The notes under the pieces: model-generated
What the model was told of the DNA's origin: nothing
The model's input: the letters and a program-made list of their open reading frames with translations, nothing else
Database searches by the model: none
DNA from: Flavisolibacter ginsenosidimutans
Lineage (GTDB): Bacteria > Bacteroidota > Bacteroidia > Chitinophagales > Chitinophagaceae
DNA: 64,000 bases
Direction of reading: 5' to 3'
NCBI RefSeq assembly: GCF_007970805.1
Contig: NZ_CP042433.1
Span: forward strand, 2,170,001 to 2,234,000
Part shown: one piece after another, positions 1 through 8,141 of the stretch
Layout: each line of letters starts with the position of its first letter
How positions within the stretch are numbered: the first letter of the stretch is position 1
Position numbers and translations under genes: made by a program

Positions 1-1
1 T

Positions 2-73
2 TTTTACAGCCATAGAAGAAAAGCCGTAGACAAATTAGTAGCCTTCCTGGGCGGCAAAAACACCGGTCATTAG
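2..73 (+). CDS. C-terminal tail of a gene cut by the left edge
   Basis: An open frame enters from the left edge and ends in TAG at 71-73. The 23 visible residues are basic and then hydrophobic (HRRKAVDKLVAFLGG), which fits the last helix of a larger protein. It converges on the next gene, whose stop lies 4 bp away. The tail is too short to assign a family, and a chance open frame of 24 codons is possible. Confidence 0.35.
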   Translation, partial: FYSHRRKAVDKLVAFLGGKNTGH

Positions 74-76
74 TGG

Positions 77-1387
77 TTAAAACGGAATAGGTTTTACATA
101 AGCGCGGTACTTGTCCACGTCAATGAGGCGCACGTCTTTTAAATTCTGTTTCTTGTACGTATCCATACCGCTTGCCAGGGCAAGATTAAACTGCTCGATG
201 TACGCTTTGTTTTTTTCCGCAGCCGTTTTCGCCTTGTTTAAATACATTGAATTCGACAGCAGGGTCGTTTCTAAAAAGGCAACGTTCTTCTTTGTTTTAT
301 CGGTGTAGTAACCCAAAAAACAATGGCCTGGAATGAGCACCATTAGCGGCGAGATGCCGATTTTTCTAAGAATGGAAGCAAAAACAACGGTGCCGTCAAC
401 ACAATTTGCCTGCTGTGTTTTCAACGCGTTGTCAAAGGTTCGCACCGCCTGGCTGGCCATTTTATCGCTGGTACCGGCGGTAGGCGTAATGCTGCTGTAT
501 TGAAATCCGCGGTCGTGCAAAACCCGCCAGATGGCGGCCACTTGCCGGTGCGTATTTTCTTCGTTGCCCTGGTAACCGCTAATGGCCGTCACCATTTTTG
601 TGTTCAGCGCTTCTTTTAAGATCTTGTCTATTTCGGGATCTTCTTCCTGAATGAAAGCCGTAAACAAAAAACTAAGATCTAAATCTTTGTATTGATAGAG
701 GCAATCGTTTACGCTGCGAAGAAGCAAAGGCATCAGCTTTTCTACTTTGTTATCGTCTTCGTCAAACAACCGGAAATAAACGTTGATGGGTGTGCTGGCC
801 AGTTGCTTTGCCAGTTCGTCGTAGTGCCAGGGAATTTCAGGCATCAAATACACTTCGCTTCCGGCTTGTGCGTACAAAAAAGAGCCGCTTAGTTTGTCGA
901 AGTATTTTTTATCAACGCATTCAATCTCCCACTTCAGCGGAATGTTTGCTTTTTGGCTGATGATGCGAAAGCCAAGCGGCCGGCTGATGGCTTCCATCTC
1001 GCCTTCAATTTTTCCTTTGTAAGTTGCCATGCTGATAATCGTTGACGGAAACAGTTGCCCGTCGAAATACGTAACGGGCTCCCATTTTAAATTCGTGAAT
1101 TCGCCTTTCTTGATTTTCGGTTTCGTTACATCGGCCGGCGGAACATTTCTCACGTCATCGCCGTTATTGCCTTTGACCACTTTTACCGTTTTGCCAAATT
1201 CAGCCGACGTTCGGTTGGCCGCGTTTACAAATTGAGCGGTTGTGTTCATCAGCGTAGTAGCGTCCCGCACCGTTTTGGTTATCTTATCCAGTTTTATTTG
1301 CGCACTTACGCACTGAACGAAGAGAAGAGCTGCACATACGGAAACGATTGTCCGTCCGGATTTTTTAGAAGACGTAAAGGCAAACAT
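77..1387 (-). CDS. Secreted protein with transglutaminase-like cysteine/histidine core
   Basis: 436 residues. The N-terminus has a basic stretch, a hydrophobic core (about 13-25) and VSA-Q near 30, which fits a Sec signal peptide. In the C-terminal third, Cys329 (ANCVDGTVVFASILRKIGI) and His355 (IPGHCFLGYY) are followed by an acidic residue in FLETTLL. This is the Cys-His-Asp/Glu pattern of the transglutaminase-like superfamily. The middle (100-300) is not recognised. It probably acts in the periplasm or at the cell surface, as a peptidase or an amide-bond remodelling enzyme; the substrate is unknown. It is the only gene on this strand here, convergent with the fragment at the window edge. 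Confidence 0.7.
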   Translation of the reverse strand: MFAFTSSKKSGRTIVSVCAALLFVQCVSAQIKLDKITKTVRDATTLMNTTAQFVNAANRTSAEFGKTVKVVKGNNGDDVRNVPPADVTKPKIKKGEFTNLKWEPVTYFDGQLFPSTIISMATYKGKIEGEMEAISRPLGFRIISQKANIPLKWEIECVDKKYFDKLSGSFLYAQAGSEVYLMPEIPWHYDELAKQLASTPINVYFRLFDEDDNKVEKLMPLLLRSVNDCLYQYKDLDLSFLFTAFIQEEDPEIDKILKEALNTKMVTAISGYQGNEENTHRQVAAIWRVLHDRGFQYSSITPTAGTSDKMASQAVRTFDNALKTQQANCVDGTVVFASILRKIGISPLMVLIPGHCFLGYYTDKTKKNVAFLETTLLSNSMYLNKAKTAAEKNKAYIEQFNLALASGMDTYKKQNLKDVRLIDVDKYRAYVKPIPF

Positions 1388-1781
1388 GACGCTGCGGTTT
1401 TATTGTGAAAAAATTGTTTCTCCGATTTGTCAGGATAGGGTGAACCAAATATTCAAAACTCTTTTCAGCAGCGGTACGATGTATCAACGGTTCTTTGCAA
1501 GAGATGTTGGCAGAGCAGACACGGATGGCTGTGGTGCGGAAGTCGGCGCCGGTCATTCTAAGTTAGGCTAAAATCTGGGGAAACAGCTCTTGCACAAGCG
1601 TTGGAGCGGCCTCACCTTTTTAAAGGTTCAGGCCTTTTTGTTCGTCCAAAGAGAAAAAGGCTTGGCGAAGGCGGTAAAATAATTCCATGCCGAAAAGATT
1701 TAATGTCAACATTTGTTACCGAAAAAGCCGGAAAAGCTCTGGTTTTATTTTTGAAGCAATCCCAGACAAAAGAAACAAATA
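1388..1781. other. 394-bp intergenic region between divergent genes
   Basis: Separates the leftward transglutaminase-like gene from the rightward sigma factor gene and should carry both promoters. I see no clear TAnnTTTG box. A hairpin with 8-bp arms (gccttttt / aaaaaggc, 1632-1661) is present and could be an attenuator or an old terminator. No coding potential is convincing. Confidence 0.5.
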
Positions 1782-2357
1782 TTGAACGGCGTAAGCAACC
1801 AATGGCACAGCGACAGCGACTTATTGGAAGGGTGCATCAGGGGCGACCGGAAAATGCAGCACGAATTGTATGACCGTTTTGCGCCAAAGATGTACGGTGT
1901 ATGCTTGCGGTATGCTGCCAATACAGAAGAAGCCGAGGACATTTTGCAGGAAAGCTTCATCAAGGTGTTTAAAAAAATTGCCTCGTTTCGCAAAGAAGGT
2001 TCGTTTGAAGGGTGGATCCGGCGCATTTTTGTAAACACCGCCATTGAGCATTACCGCAAGAAGATTTACCTGCAACCAATAACTGAGCACGAAGAGAATA
2101 CGGTGGAAGGCGGTTACCTTTCGGTGCTTGACAACCTGGCGGAGAAAGACATCATCAGCCTGGTTCAGCAGCTTTCGCCGGGATACCGTACCGTGTTTAA
2201 CATGTACGTTGTGGAAGGCTACTCGCACAAGCAAATTGCCGAGCAGTTGGGCATCAGTGAAGGCACCAGTAAGTCGCAGTTATCAAGAGCGAAACAGATT
2301 TTGCAGGATTTGGTGAAGACATTTATAGAAGAACGAAAACAAATGCCGGAACAATGA
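1782..2357 (+). CDS. ECF-type RNA polymerase sigma factor
   Basis: 191 residues, normal length for an extracytoplasmic-function sigma factor. Region 2 (about 25-95) contains YDRFAPKMYGVCLRY, the acidic EEAEDILQESFIKVFKKI segment and the FEGWIRRIFVNTAIEHYR part. Region 4 (about 125-180) shows LSPGYRTVFNMYVVEGYSH and the helix-turn-helix HKQIAEQLGISEGTSKSQL. The start chosen is TTG at 1782, because the frame is closed by a TGA 27 bp upstream and the first ATG (1854) would cut into region 2. The gene overlaps the next one by 4 bp (ATGA), so the two are translationally coupled. That neighbour is a single-pass membrane protein and likely its anti-sigma factor. Confidence 0.93.
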   Translation: MNGVSNQWHSDSDLLEGCIRGDRKMQHELYDRFAPKMYGVCLRYAANTEEAEDILQESFIKVFKKIASFRKEGSFEGWIRRIFVNTAIEHYRKKIYLQPITEHEENTVEGGYLSVLDNLAEKDIISLVQQLSPGYRTVFNMYVVEGYSHKQIAEQLGISEGTSKSQLSRAKQILQDLVKTFIEERKQMPEQ

Positions 2358-3130
2358 ACAGCAACCTTCAAAAGAAGCTTTTCCATTTTGAAGCGCCACC
2401 GCCAAAAAAAACCTGGGAGAAAATTGCTGAAGCACTGAACGAAGAAATGTCGTTTGCGCAGCGCCTGTACCGTTACGAAGAAACACCTCCCTTCGCAAGT
2501 TGGAAGGTTATTGAATCCTCCTTGCAGGAGCCGCAAACAACGGCAAAAGTTGTTCCGTTCATCACCCGTTACAAAGCACCGCTTCGCTACATCGCCGCGG
2601 CAAGCATGATTGCCGTGACGCTGGTTATCGTTAACCTGAGCATTCGGCACACCGCTGCCGGATCGCTGGCAAGCACGAGCAAAAGAGAGCACCCCCTTCA
2701 GCAGGCTTTGCAAAAAAAGAACGACCAGAAATTTTCGGACACACCCGAAACAACCGGACCACTTACCGCTGTCGCGCCGCGCATAAACGCAGGGAATCAC
2801 AAAGGCGATTTTATCGCCCCCAAAAGAACCCTTGCCTATATACAGCCGCAAACTATTTTCCCGGTATTGTCGCTGCGCAAAACCTTTATACCAAAACAGG
2901 TAAAAGAAAAAACATTCTTCGACCAATCTTCGGCCGATGATTTCATGGTGTACAGCGATGGGGACGGCGACGTTATGAAACTGTCCAAAAAATTGTTCAG
3001 CCTTGTTTGCTGCAAAGACGGCGACGGCAGTTGCAAGACGCGTCTCCAACGGCTTCGGCAAACACTTTCGGCAAGTGTGGCCTCTGCAGATTTTGTCGGC
3101 ATGATTGATATGCTGCGCCAGTTGCAATGA
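2354..3130 (+). CDS. Single-pass membrane protein, probable anti-sigma factor
   Basis: 258 residues. The cytosolic N-terminal 75 residues hold two copies of a short motif (EAPPPKKTWEKIAEAL and EETPPFASWKVIESSL), followed by one membrane segment at about 79-97 (AAASMIAVTLVIVNLSI). The remaining ~160 residues would be periplasmic. They are rich in Lys/Thr/Pro, with a Cys pair (LVCCKDGDGSC) near the C-terminus. Overlap with the ECF sigma gene and this topology point to an anti-sigma factor or regulator of that sigma. There is no clear zinc-binding anti-sigma signature, so the role is inferred from context. Confidence 0.7.
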   Translation: MNSNLQKKLFHFEAPPPKKTWEKIAEALNEEMSFAQRLYRYEETPPFASWKVIESSLQEPQTTAKVVPFITRYKAPLRYIAAASMIAVTLVIVNLSIRHTAAGSLASTSKREHPLQQALQKKNDQKFSDTPETTGPLTAVAPRINAGNHKGDFIAPKRTLAYIQPQTIFPVLSLRKTFIPKQVKEKTFFDQSSADDFMVYSDGDGDVMKLSKKLFSLVCCKDGDGSCKTRLQRLRQTLSASVASADFVGMIDMLRQLQ

Positions 3131-3256
3131 AGCTGGAAGTTGGAGGTTGGGCGTTTCGTGTTACGTGTGATCGCCTTTCGCTTCTTATCACTCAAACATA
3201 TAATTGCTGCGTTCGTGTATTCAGCGAATAAACTTCCAACCTCCAACATCCAGCTT
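3130..3256. repeat. Inverted word repeat, 21-bp arms, 85-bp loop
   Basis: Arms at 3130-3150 and 3236-3256 are complementary at 20 of 21 positions. The left arm begins on the last base of the anti-sigma TGA stop codon. The word is made of GGAAGTTGGAGGTTGG-type units. The loop contains no good ORF. Same class as the repeats at 14846, 31524, 38463 and others in this window. Confidence 0.85.
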
Positions 3257-3263
3257 TCAACTT

Positions 3264-3271
3264 TAGTTTTG
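3264..3271 (+). promoter_or_regulatory. -7 box TAGTTTTG, leaderless promoter for the thioesterase
   Basis: Matches the Bacteroidota -7 consensus TAnnTTTG at all fixed positions. It ends 3 bp before ATG 3275, so transcription should begin at or within a base or two of the start codon. Confidence 0.6.
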
Positions 3272-3274
3272 CGC

Positions 3275-3703
3275 ATGGCTCGAATCAAAATTCATCTTCC
3301 TGATACCTTTTCTTTTTTTGCCCGCATACCGGTTCGCATTACTGATGTGAATTACGGCAACCATCTTGGCAACGATGCGCTTCTTTCCCTCATTCACGAA
3401 GCCAGAATGCAGTATTTAAAAAGTTTAGGCTTTACCGAAATGGAATTTGCCGGCGTTGGTTTAATTATGAGCGATGCGGCCATTGAATTTAAAGCCGAAG
3501 CCTTTTACGGCGATGTCCTGAAAGTTTACGTTGCGGCAGCGGATTTCAGCAAAATTGGTTTTGACTTGTATTACGAATTGGTGAAAGAGGAGGCCGAAGC
3601 AACCATCGCTGTTGCCAAAACCGGCATGGTCTGCTTTGATTATACAAAGCGAAAGGTGACGGCCGTACCGCAAGAAGCAAAAGAGAAAATGTCTGAACCA
3701 TGA
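3275..3703 (+). CDS. Acyl-CoA thioesterase, hotdog fold (4HBT family)
   Basis: 142 residues, the usual size of a single hotdog domain. The segment VRITDVNYGNHLGNDALLSLIHEARMQYL is a clear 4HBT catalytic region, with Asp in RITDVN and Glu in HEAR. It should hydrolyse acyl-CoA thioesters in the cytosol; the substrate cannot be read from sequence. The frame is open upstream to 3140, but that part is the word repeat. The ATG at 3275 was chosen because the hotdog domain starts right after it and a perfect -7 box sits just before it. A terminator hairpin follows at 3755. Confidence 0.88.
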   Translation: MARIKIHLPDTFSFFARIPVRITDVNYGNHLGNDALLSLIHEARMQYLKSLGFTEMEFAGVGLIMSDAAIEFKAEAFYGDVLKVYVAAADFSKIGFDLYYELVKEEAEATIAVAKTGMVCFDYTKRKVTAVPQEAKEKMSEP

Positions 3704-3754
3704 TTTATAGGATTTTGAGGATTCGGCGGAAATGAAAACACCCCGATAAAGCAA

Positions 3755-3784
3755 GAGTCGTCCAGCAATGAACGACTCCTTTAT
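3755..3784 (+). terminator. Hairpin terminator after the thioesterase
   Basis: Arms gagtcgt (3755-3761) and acgactc (3772-3778) with a 10-nt loop, followed by a T-rich tract. It lies between the convergent thioesterase and aroE genes. Confidence 0.6.
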
Positions 3785-3817
3785 TTCCTATTAATCTTTT
3801 AATCCCCAAATCCGGGT

Positions 3818-4549
3818 TCAGACAGTCCATATCCGCCAGCTTGCTTCCGCCTGTTCAATCAGCATTTGTTGACCGTTGCAAATTTGAGCGCCACGCTTTT
3901 CCCCTTCCGCAAGGAATTTTGTTTTGGGCGGATTGTAAATCAGGTCGAACAAAAAATGCTGCGGCGTGATAAATTCATAAGGAATGGGGGGATCGGCATT
4001 GATGTTTGGATACATGCCCAATGGCGTTGTATTGATGATGAGATGATGCGTAGATAAAACTTCTTCGCCCAAATCTTCGTAACCACATTGCCCTTCTTGC
4101 TTGTGCCGGCTTACCAATTGCGGCTCTATGCCCAATTCATTTAATACGTACCAAATGGCCTTGGAAGCGCCCCCGGTTCCCAATACCAATGCTTTTTTAT
4201 GATGCGGCCTTAACTGCGGTTCAAGTGATTTACGAAAGCCGATAACATCGGTGTTGTAGCCGGTTAAATTTTCGCCTTCAATTTTAATGGTATTGCAAGC
4301 GCCGATGGCTTCTACCACATCATTCTTATCGGTCAGGAATTGTAGCACTTCCTCTTTGTAAGGAATGGTTACGTTCAGTCCTTTTAAGTCGGGACGCTCC
4401 GAAAGAAGAAGCGGAAATTCTTCAACGGTTTTCAATTCAAAGTTTTCGTAAACGGCATCGCTAATGCCTTCTTCTGCAAACTTTTTCGCGAAATAGCTTT
4501 TTGAAAAAGAATGCGTCAATGTACGGCCGAGCAAGCCATAGCGTTTCAT
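3818..4549 (-). CDS. aroE: Shikimate dehydrogenase
   Basis: 243 residues. Reduces 3-dehydroshikimate to shikimate with NADPH in aromatic amino acid synthesis. Visible motifs in order: GLLGRTLTHSFSKSYF (substrate Ser region, N-terminus), GLNVTIPYKE with the catalytic Lys (about 65-75), ACNTI and GYNTDVIGF with the catalytic Asp, GTGGASKA (nucleotide-binding loop, about 130) and NTTPLGMYP. It is slightly short for the family, as in other Bacteroidota. The frame continues upstream to 4714, but that part overlaps the comA-like gene. ATG 4549 overlaps the comA stop (ATGA), so the two genes are coupled. Confidence 0.95.
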   Translation of the reverse strand: MKRYGLLGRTLTHSFSKSYFAKKFAEEGISDAVYENFELKTVEEFPLLLSERPDLKGLNVTIPYKEEVLQFLTDKNDVVEAIGACNTIKIEGENLTGYNTDVIGFRKSLEPQLRPHHKKALVLGTGGASKAIWYVLNELGIEPQLVSRHKQEGQCGYEDLGEEVLSTHHLIINTTPLGMYPNINADPPIPYEFITPQHFLFDLIYNPPKTKFLAEGEKRGAQICNGQQMLIEQAEASWRIWTV

Positions 4550-5319
4550 TGCCCCGTTACTTTGTTCAGGAATAGATGAAAGGTGTCGCCGCGAAGACCA
4601 ATACGCATGGCTTCCAGCGGTATGACTTCCGTGGGTGCAATGTTGCCCAAGTTTACGTTGCATCCAAGCAGTTCGATGAAGTAAAGCTGTTGCGCTTTTT
4701 GCGGCGCTTCCCAAATGATTTTCTCGCCGGGAATTTGGGTAAGAATTTCCTGCACCAAGCCTTCCCGCACTTCGCCGCTGCCGCGGTAAATGCCCACGTT
4801 ACCAGCCTCGCGGGCTTCGGCAATCACGTAAGTAGCGCCGGCAGCCAGTTCGGCTCGCATCAGTTCAATCCATTTATACGGTGGAATAATGTGCTCGGCA
4901 TCTTTGCTGCCCACTTCGCTCAGCACGGTTCCGTATTTGGTGAGCTTTTCAATGTAGCCGCATTTCTCGGCATGTGGAATGGTAATAGAGCCGTCGCTCA
5001 CTTCCATGTAGCTTATACCAAATTCTTTACAAACTGCTATGTAATCGTCAAACTGGTTGCGGATCAAAAACGCTTCAAACAAGGTTCCTCCAAAATAAAT
5101 CGGCAGGTCGTAAGAACGATAAACTTCCAGTTTCTCTTTCAGGTTTGGCGTCACAAAAGAAGTTCCGAAGCCAAGCTTTATAATGTCAACGTGTGGGTGT
5201 GCAACGCTCAAAAAATTTTTTGCTTCTTCTACGCTAAGGCCTTTGTCCATGACCATGGTAACGCCTGCCGTGCGTGGACTTTGAAAGCGTTCCGGAATTT
5301 GCGAAAGATTAAAATTCAT
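4546..5319 (-). CDS. comA: Phosphosulfolactate synthase (ComA family)
   Basis: 257 residues, the full length of the family, a TIM-barrel-type enzyme. ComA joins sulfite and phosphoenolpyruvate into (R)-phosphosulfolactate, the first step of coenzyme M synthesis in methanogens. Family features are TMVMDKGLSVEEAKNFL near the N-terminus, DIIKLGFGTSFV, IYFGGTLFEAF, SYMEVSDGSI, VLSEVGSKD, VIAEAREAGNVGIY and IIWEAPQKAQQ. No comB or comC gene is nearby. In Bacteroidota the product may feed a sulfonate pathway; that is inference. The downstream coupled gene is aroE. A perfect -7 box lies 24 bp upstream. Confidence 0.88.
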   Translation of the reverse strand: MNFNLSQIPERFQSPRTAGVTMVMDKGLSVEEAKNFLSVAHPHVDIIKLGFGTSFVTPNLKEKLEVYRSYDLPIYFGGTLFEAFLIRNQFDDYIAVCKEFGISYMEVSDGSITIPHAEKCGYIEKLTKYGTVLSEVGSKDAEHIIPPYKWIELMRAELAAGATYVIAEAREAGNVGIYRGSGEVREGLVQEILTQIPGEKIIWEAPQKAQQLYFIELLGCNVNLGNIAPTEVIPLEAMRIGLRGDTFHLFLNKVTGQ

Positions 5320-5343
5320 TCAGTAGCTGATTAAAATTGCGGG

Positions 5344-5351
5344 CAAAAATA
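5344..5351 (-). promoter_or_regulatory. -7 box TATTTTTG of comA-aroE
   Basis: The minus-strand TATTTTTG fits TAnnTTTG exactly and lies 24 bp before the comA start, giving a leader of roughly 20 nt. No clear TTG -33 element was found. Confidence 0.55.
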
Positions 5352-5370
5352 GGGAAGTAATTTTTTGCCG

Positions 5371-6780
5371 CTACCGATTTCGTTTGTACCGTGCTATCAT
5401 GTCCACAACCTGCGCTTTTTGCAACATGGCCGGATTGAGTTGGACTAACTTTTTCACTCCTTTGGGCGAAGCTGTTAACCCTTTTTCCAAAAACAACAAC
5501 GCTTCTTTTGGTTTATTGAGCGCAAACAAGACGGCGCTGAGATAATAAAAAAAGACGGGTTTACCGCCCGTATGTTTAAGTGCAGACAAGGTTTGCTGGC
5601 GGGCTTCGGGATAATATTCTGCAAGGTATAAACAGCGAATCAGCGCTTCCCACCCGGAGATATTTCTTGGTCTTACACGCACTGCCGTTGACAAAAACTG
5701 CACGGCTTCTCTTGTTTCTTCCATCTGCAGCAGGCATTCCCCCATAAGCAGGTTATACTCGTGCTGGTTACGATGAATTTTCAGGGCAGCTTCCAATTGT
5801 TTTGCAGCGCTGGCCCATTGTCCTTCGTTGAAATACGTGCAAGCTATTTTATAATACAACTTGCTGTCTTCGGCGTTTAAATGCGAGGCTTTGCGGTAGT
5901 GAAAACGGGCCTGCGCATAATTGTGCATCCGGTCATAGCAATGGCCGATGGCTTCGTAAATCACTTCTTCCGGCTTGGATAACTCCAGCACTTTTTCCAG
6001 TGCCTCAATGGCTTCTTTGTATTTGCGAATACGGATGTAGGCATCGCCAACGTTGCGGTAGGCATAATCAAATTTTTCGTCAATGGCGATGGCGTATTGA
6101 TACGCATCAATGGCTTTTTCGTAAAGCTTCAATCCTTGGTAGGCCGCCGCCAAATTAAACCAAGCCAGTTCGTTGAAAGGATGTTCGTCAATGATTTTCA
6201 GGTGAAGCCGGATGCTTTCTTCGTTGCGCCCGGTGAAGTCGGTCCAAAAGCAGATTTTGTAAAGGGCTTCTTCATTGGTTGGTTCTTCTTCCAAAATCAC
6301 GTTTAAACAATCGAACACTTTATCAAATTCTTCGTAATCGTCGTATACATCAGCCAGTTCAAAAAGCAATTCAATTTTTTCTTCGCCTTCAAAATTTTGG
6401 ATGGCCGTTTGCAAAAGTTCAACCGCTTCTTCCTGCCGGTCCAGAGCCAGGTAAACATCTGTTTTCAAGATGAAGAGGTTGATGTCTTTGGCGTCAAATA
6501 GTTCGGCTTTTTCAAGCGTTTCCAAAGCCTGGTGATACTTTCGGGTAGCCAGCAGAAGATCGGCTTTTTTAATAAGGAGCAAAGAAGAGTAAGGGAAGTA
6601 TTCCAACGCAGTTTCCGCAGCCTCAAGCGCCTTGCTGATTTCTTCTTTTTCGTCGTAGTAGTCAATGATTTTTTCGAAAGCCTCTTCTTCGATAAAACTG
6701 CCGTGACCGTTCCGAAGATTGTTGTACAGTTTGAGAAGTTCGTCTATTCCGTCCTTGTCTTCTTGCGGGTATGCTTTCAT
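5371..6780 (-). CDS. Tetratricopeptide-repeat protein
   Basis: 469 residues made almost wholly of tandem 34-residue TPR units, for example LAWFNLAAAYQGLKLYEKAIDAYQYAI and ALYKICFW. There is no signal peptide or membrane segment, so it is probably a cytosolic scaffold. No catalytic domain is attached, and the function cannot be narrowed further. The ATG at 6780 is preceded by a rare strong Shine-Dalgarno in this genome (AGGAG, about 9 bp upstream on the minus strand). It is a stand-alone gene between comA and a divergent small secreted protein. Confidence 0.9.
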   Translation of the reverse strand: MKAYPQEDKDGIDELLKLYNNLRNGHGSFIEEEAFEKIIDYYDEKEEISKALEAAETALEYFPYSSLLLIKKADLLLATRKYHQALETLEKAELFDAKDINLFILKTDVYLALDRQEEAVELLQTAIQNFEGEEKIELLFELADVYDDYEEFDKVFDCLNVILEEEPTNEEALYKICFWTDFTGRNEESIRLHLKIIDEHPFNELAWFNLAAAYQGLKLYEKAIDAYQYAIAIDEKFDYAYRNVGDAYIRIRKYKEAIEALEKVLELSKPEEVIYEAIGHCYDRMHNYAQARFHYRKASHLNAEDSKLYYKIACTYFNEGQWASAAKQLEAALKIHRNQHEYNLLMGECLLQMEETREAVQFLSTAVRVRPRNISGWEALIRCLYLAEYYPEARQQTLSALKHTGGKPVFFYYLSAVLFALNKPKEALLFLEKGLTASPKGVKKLVQLNPAMLQKAQVVDMIARYKRNR

Positions 6781-6932
6781 AATAATGATCTCCTCTTAAA
6801 CAAAGTAAGCCGAATCCGGCAAATTTTCTATTTATAGACAACAAAATCCATGCACTTGCGTTAATAGAATTATAAAGAAAAAGGCCCAAAGTTGAAAGAT
6901 TGTTAATAAATGATGCTACCTTCGCCGCAACA

Positions 6933-7280
6933 ATGAACCTAAACACCGCTAAAATGAACCGCCTTCTTAAGAGAAAAGTCGCTACACTGTTGCTGGTAAC
7001 AGCTTCGGTAGCTGCCTTTGCTACTTTGGGCGATGACGGTGGAAAAAGAGGTCGCAAAGAGAATTCCTCCTTCTCACTTTACAGCGCAAAAAATTTTTCT
7101 CTTCGTTCCAATTACAATTACAAAAGCAACAGTTTGTTCAGCCAGCCGGAGAGAAAAGAATTTATCATGCTGAACCCAATGGTGACGTACCAAAAAGGAA
7201 ATGCCGCTTATGTATTGCCGTTGAAAAAAATGCCGCTTTTGGGAAAAATCACCTTCTCCTGCACTCCCCAGAAGTATTAA
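6933..7280 (+). CDS. Small secreted or lipid-anchorless hypothetical protein
   Basis: About 115 residues. It starts with a basic segment and a hydrophobic stretch (VATLLLVTASVAAFA) that fits a signal peptide. The rest is Ser/Asn/Tyr rich with no recognised domain. The frame is open up to a TTG at 6900, but ATG 6933 (or 6954) gives a normal signal peptide. A near-consensus -7 element, TACCTTCG (6917-6924), lies 8 bp upstream, so the leader would be very short. It converges on the GLPGLI-like gene with 1 bp between stops. Confidence 0.65.
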   Translation: MNLNTAKMNRLLKRKVATLLLVTASVAAFATLGDDGGKRGRKENSSFSLYSAKNFSLRSNYNYKSNSLFSQPERKEFIMLNPMVTYQKGNAAYVLPLKKMPLLGKITFSCTPQKY

Positions 7281-7281
7281 A

Positions 7282-7956
7282 TTATTTTCCGCCTTTACTT
7301 TCCTGGTAGGTCATAACCCGGTACCCCGATTTGGGCAATTCGAATTTTGACGCCGGTACGGGTGCAAAGCTCACTTTTGAAGCCGTGTACGTAACCTTTA
7401 AATTGCCCAATGTTGTCTCGTATTCCAAGGCAAGACCGGGCAGGTTTCTATTCACGTATTGAAAGTCTTTGTTGTCCACCACAATGTCAGGTGTATACCA
7501 AACTGTGAACGTTGTGCCGTCAGCCAGGTTGCCGATCGCTTTTTTAGCCACAAATCCCTGAATTGTTTTTGTAGCCGAAGGATCAAATGTGAAGCTTACG
7601 TTTTCGTATTTTTTATTTACGTCGGCCCAGTTGGCAGGCGTAAGGCTAATCATGTACTTCTGCTCACCGTATTCTTTTAATATCGTAATTTCTTTTTTGT
7701 CTCCTACTTGGTTGATGATGGTTGATTGCGTGCCAAGAGAACTCACCATCTCGGTGCGGCTTTTACCAGGCTTGAGATAGACTGCGTTTGTGGCGCCGTT
7801 TAAAAACTCACCGTTCTGTGGCTTTTCAGCACTCGTGCTAATGGTGATGTCGTAAAAGATAGAACCCTCCGTCAGTTTTTTTTGTGCCCACGCAGACGCA
7901 GAGAAAAAAACCGAAATGATCATTAAGCCAATGCTGTATCTAAAAATTCGTTTCAT
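7282..7956 (-). CDS. Secreted GLPGLI-like protein
   Basis: About 224 residues with a clear signal peptide (MKRIFRYS... ASAWA-Q). The motif YVNRNLPGLALEYET near 170-180 resembles the GLPGLI motif of a Bacteroidota-specific family of exported proteins; the surrounding beta-rich sequence fits too. The function of the family is unknown. ATG at 7956 was preferred to the ORF start 21 bp upstream because it places the basic residues directly before the hydrophobic core. Confidence 0.7.
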   Translation of the reverse strand: MKRIFRYSIGLMIISVFFSASAWAQKKLTEGSIFYDITISTSAEKPQNGEFLNGATNAVYLKPGKSRTEMVSSLGTQSTIINQVGDKKEITILKEYGEQKYMISLTPANWADVNKKYENVSFTFDPSATKTIQGFVAKKAIGNLADGTTFTVWYTPDIVVDNKDFQYVNRNLPGLALEYETTLGNLKVTYTASKVSFAPVPASKFELPKSGYRVMTYQESKGGK

Positions 7957-8092
7957 AACTGTGTTATCTTCTATCAAGACGAAGCAAATGTCGGCAAAAG
8001 TTGCGCAATCATTTTTTTCGTGCTAGATCTTAGACGAAGGAAAACCGTTGGGATTAATAATGCAAGGAATGATTTTGTTAATGTTGAAAAGA

Positions 8093-8124
8093 AAAAAGCG
8101 CCTTGCTTTTGGCAAGATGCTTTT
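8093..8124 (-). terminator. Hairpin terminator behind the M1 peptidase gene
   Basis: Read on the minus strand, aaaagc..cttgcc pairs with gcaag..gctttt and is followed by a T tract. It sits 18 bp after the peptidase stop codon. Confidence 0.6.
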
Positions 8125-8141
8125 GATCAACGTCTGCGGTT

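Noticed and set aside
1601-1873. 90-codon plus-strand ORF before the sigma gene
   Set aside because: Overlaps the start of the ECF sigma factor in another frame and contains only basic low-information sequence.
4550-4714. N-terminal extension of aroE by 55 codons
   Set aside because: It lies wholly inside comA in another frame, shows no AroE homology, and the ATGA overlap gives a normal start.
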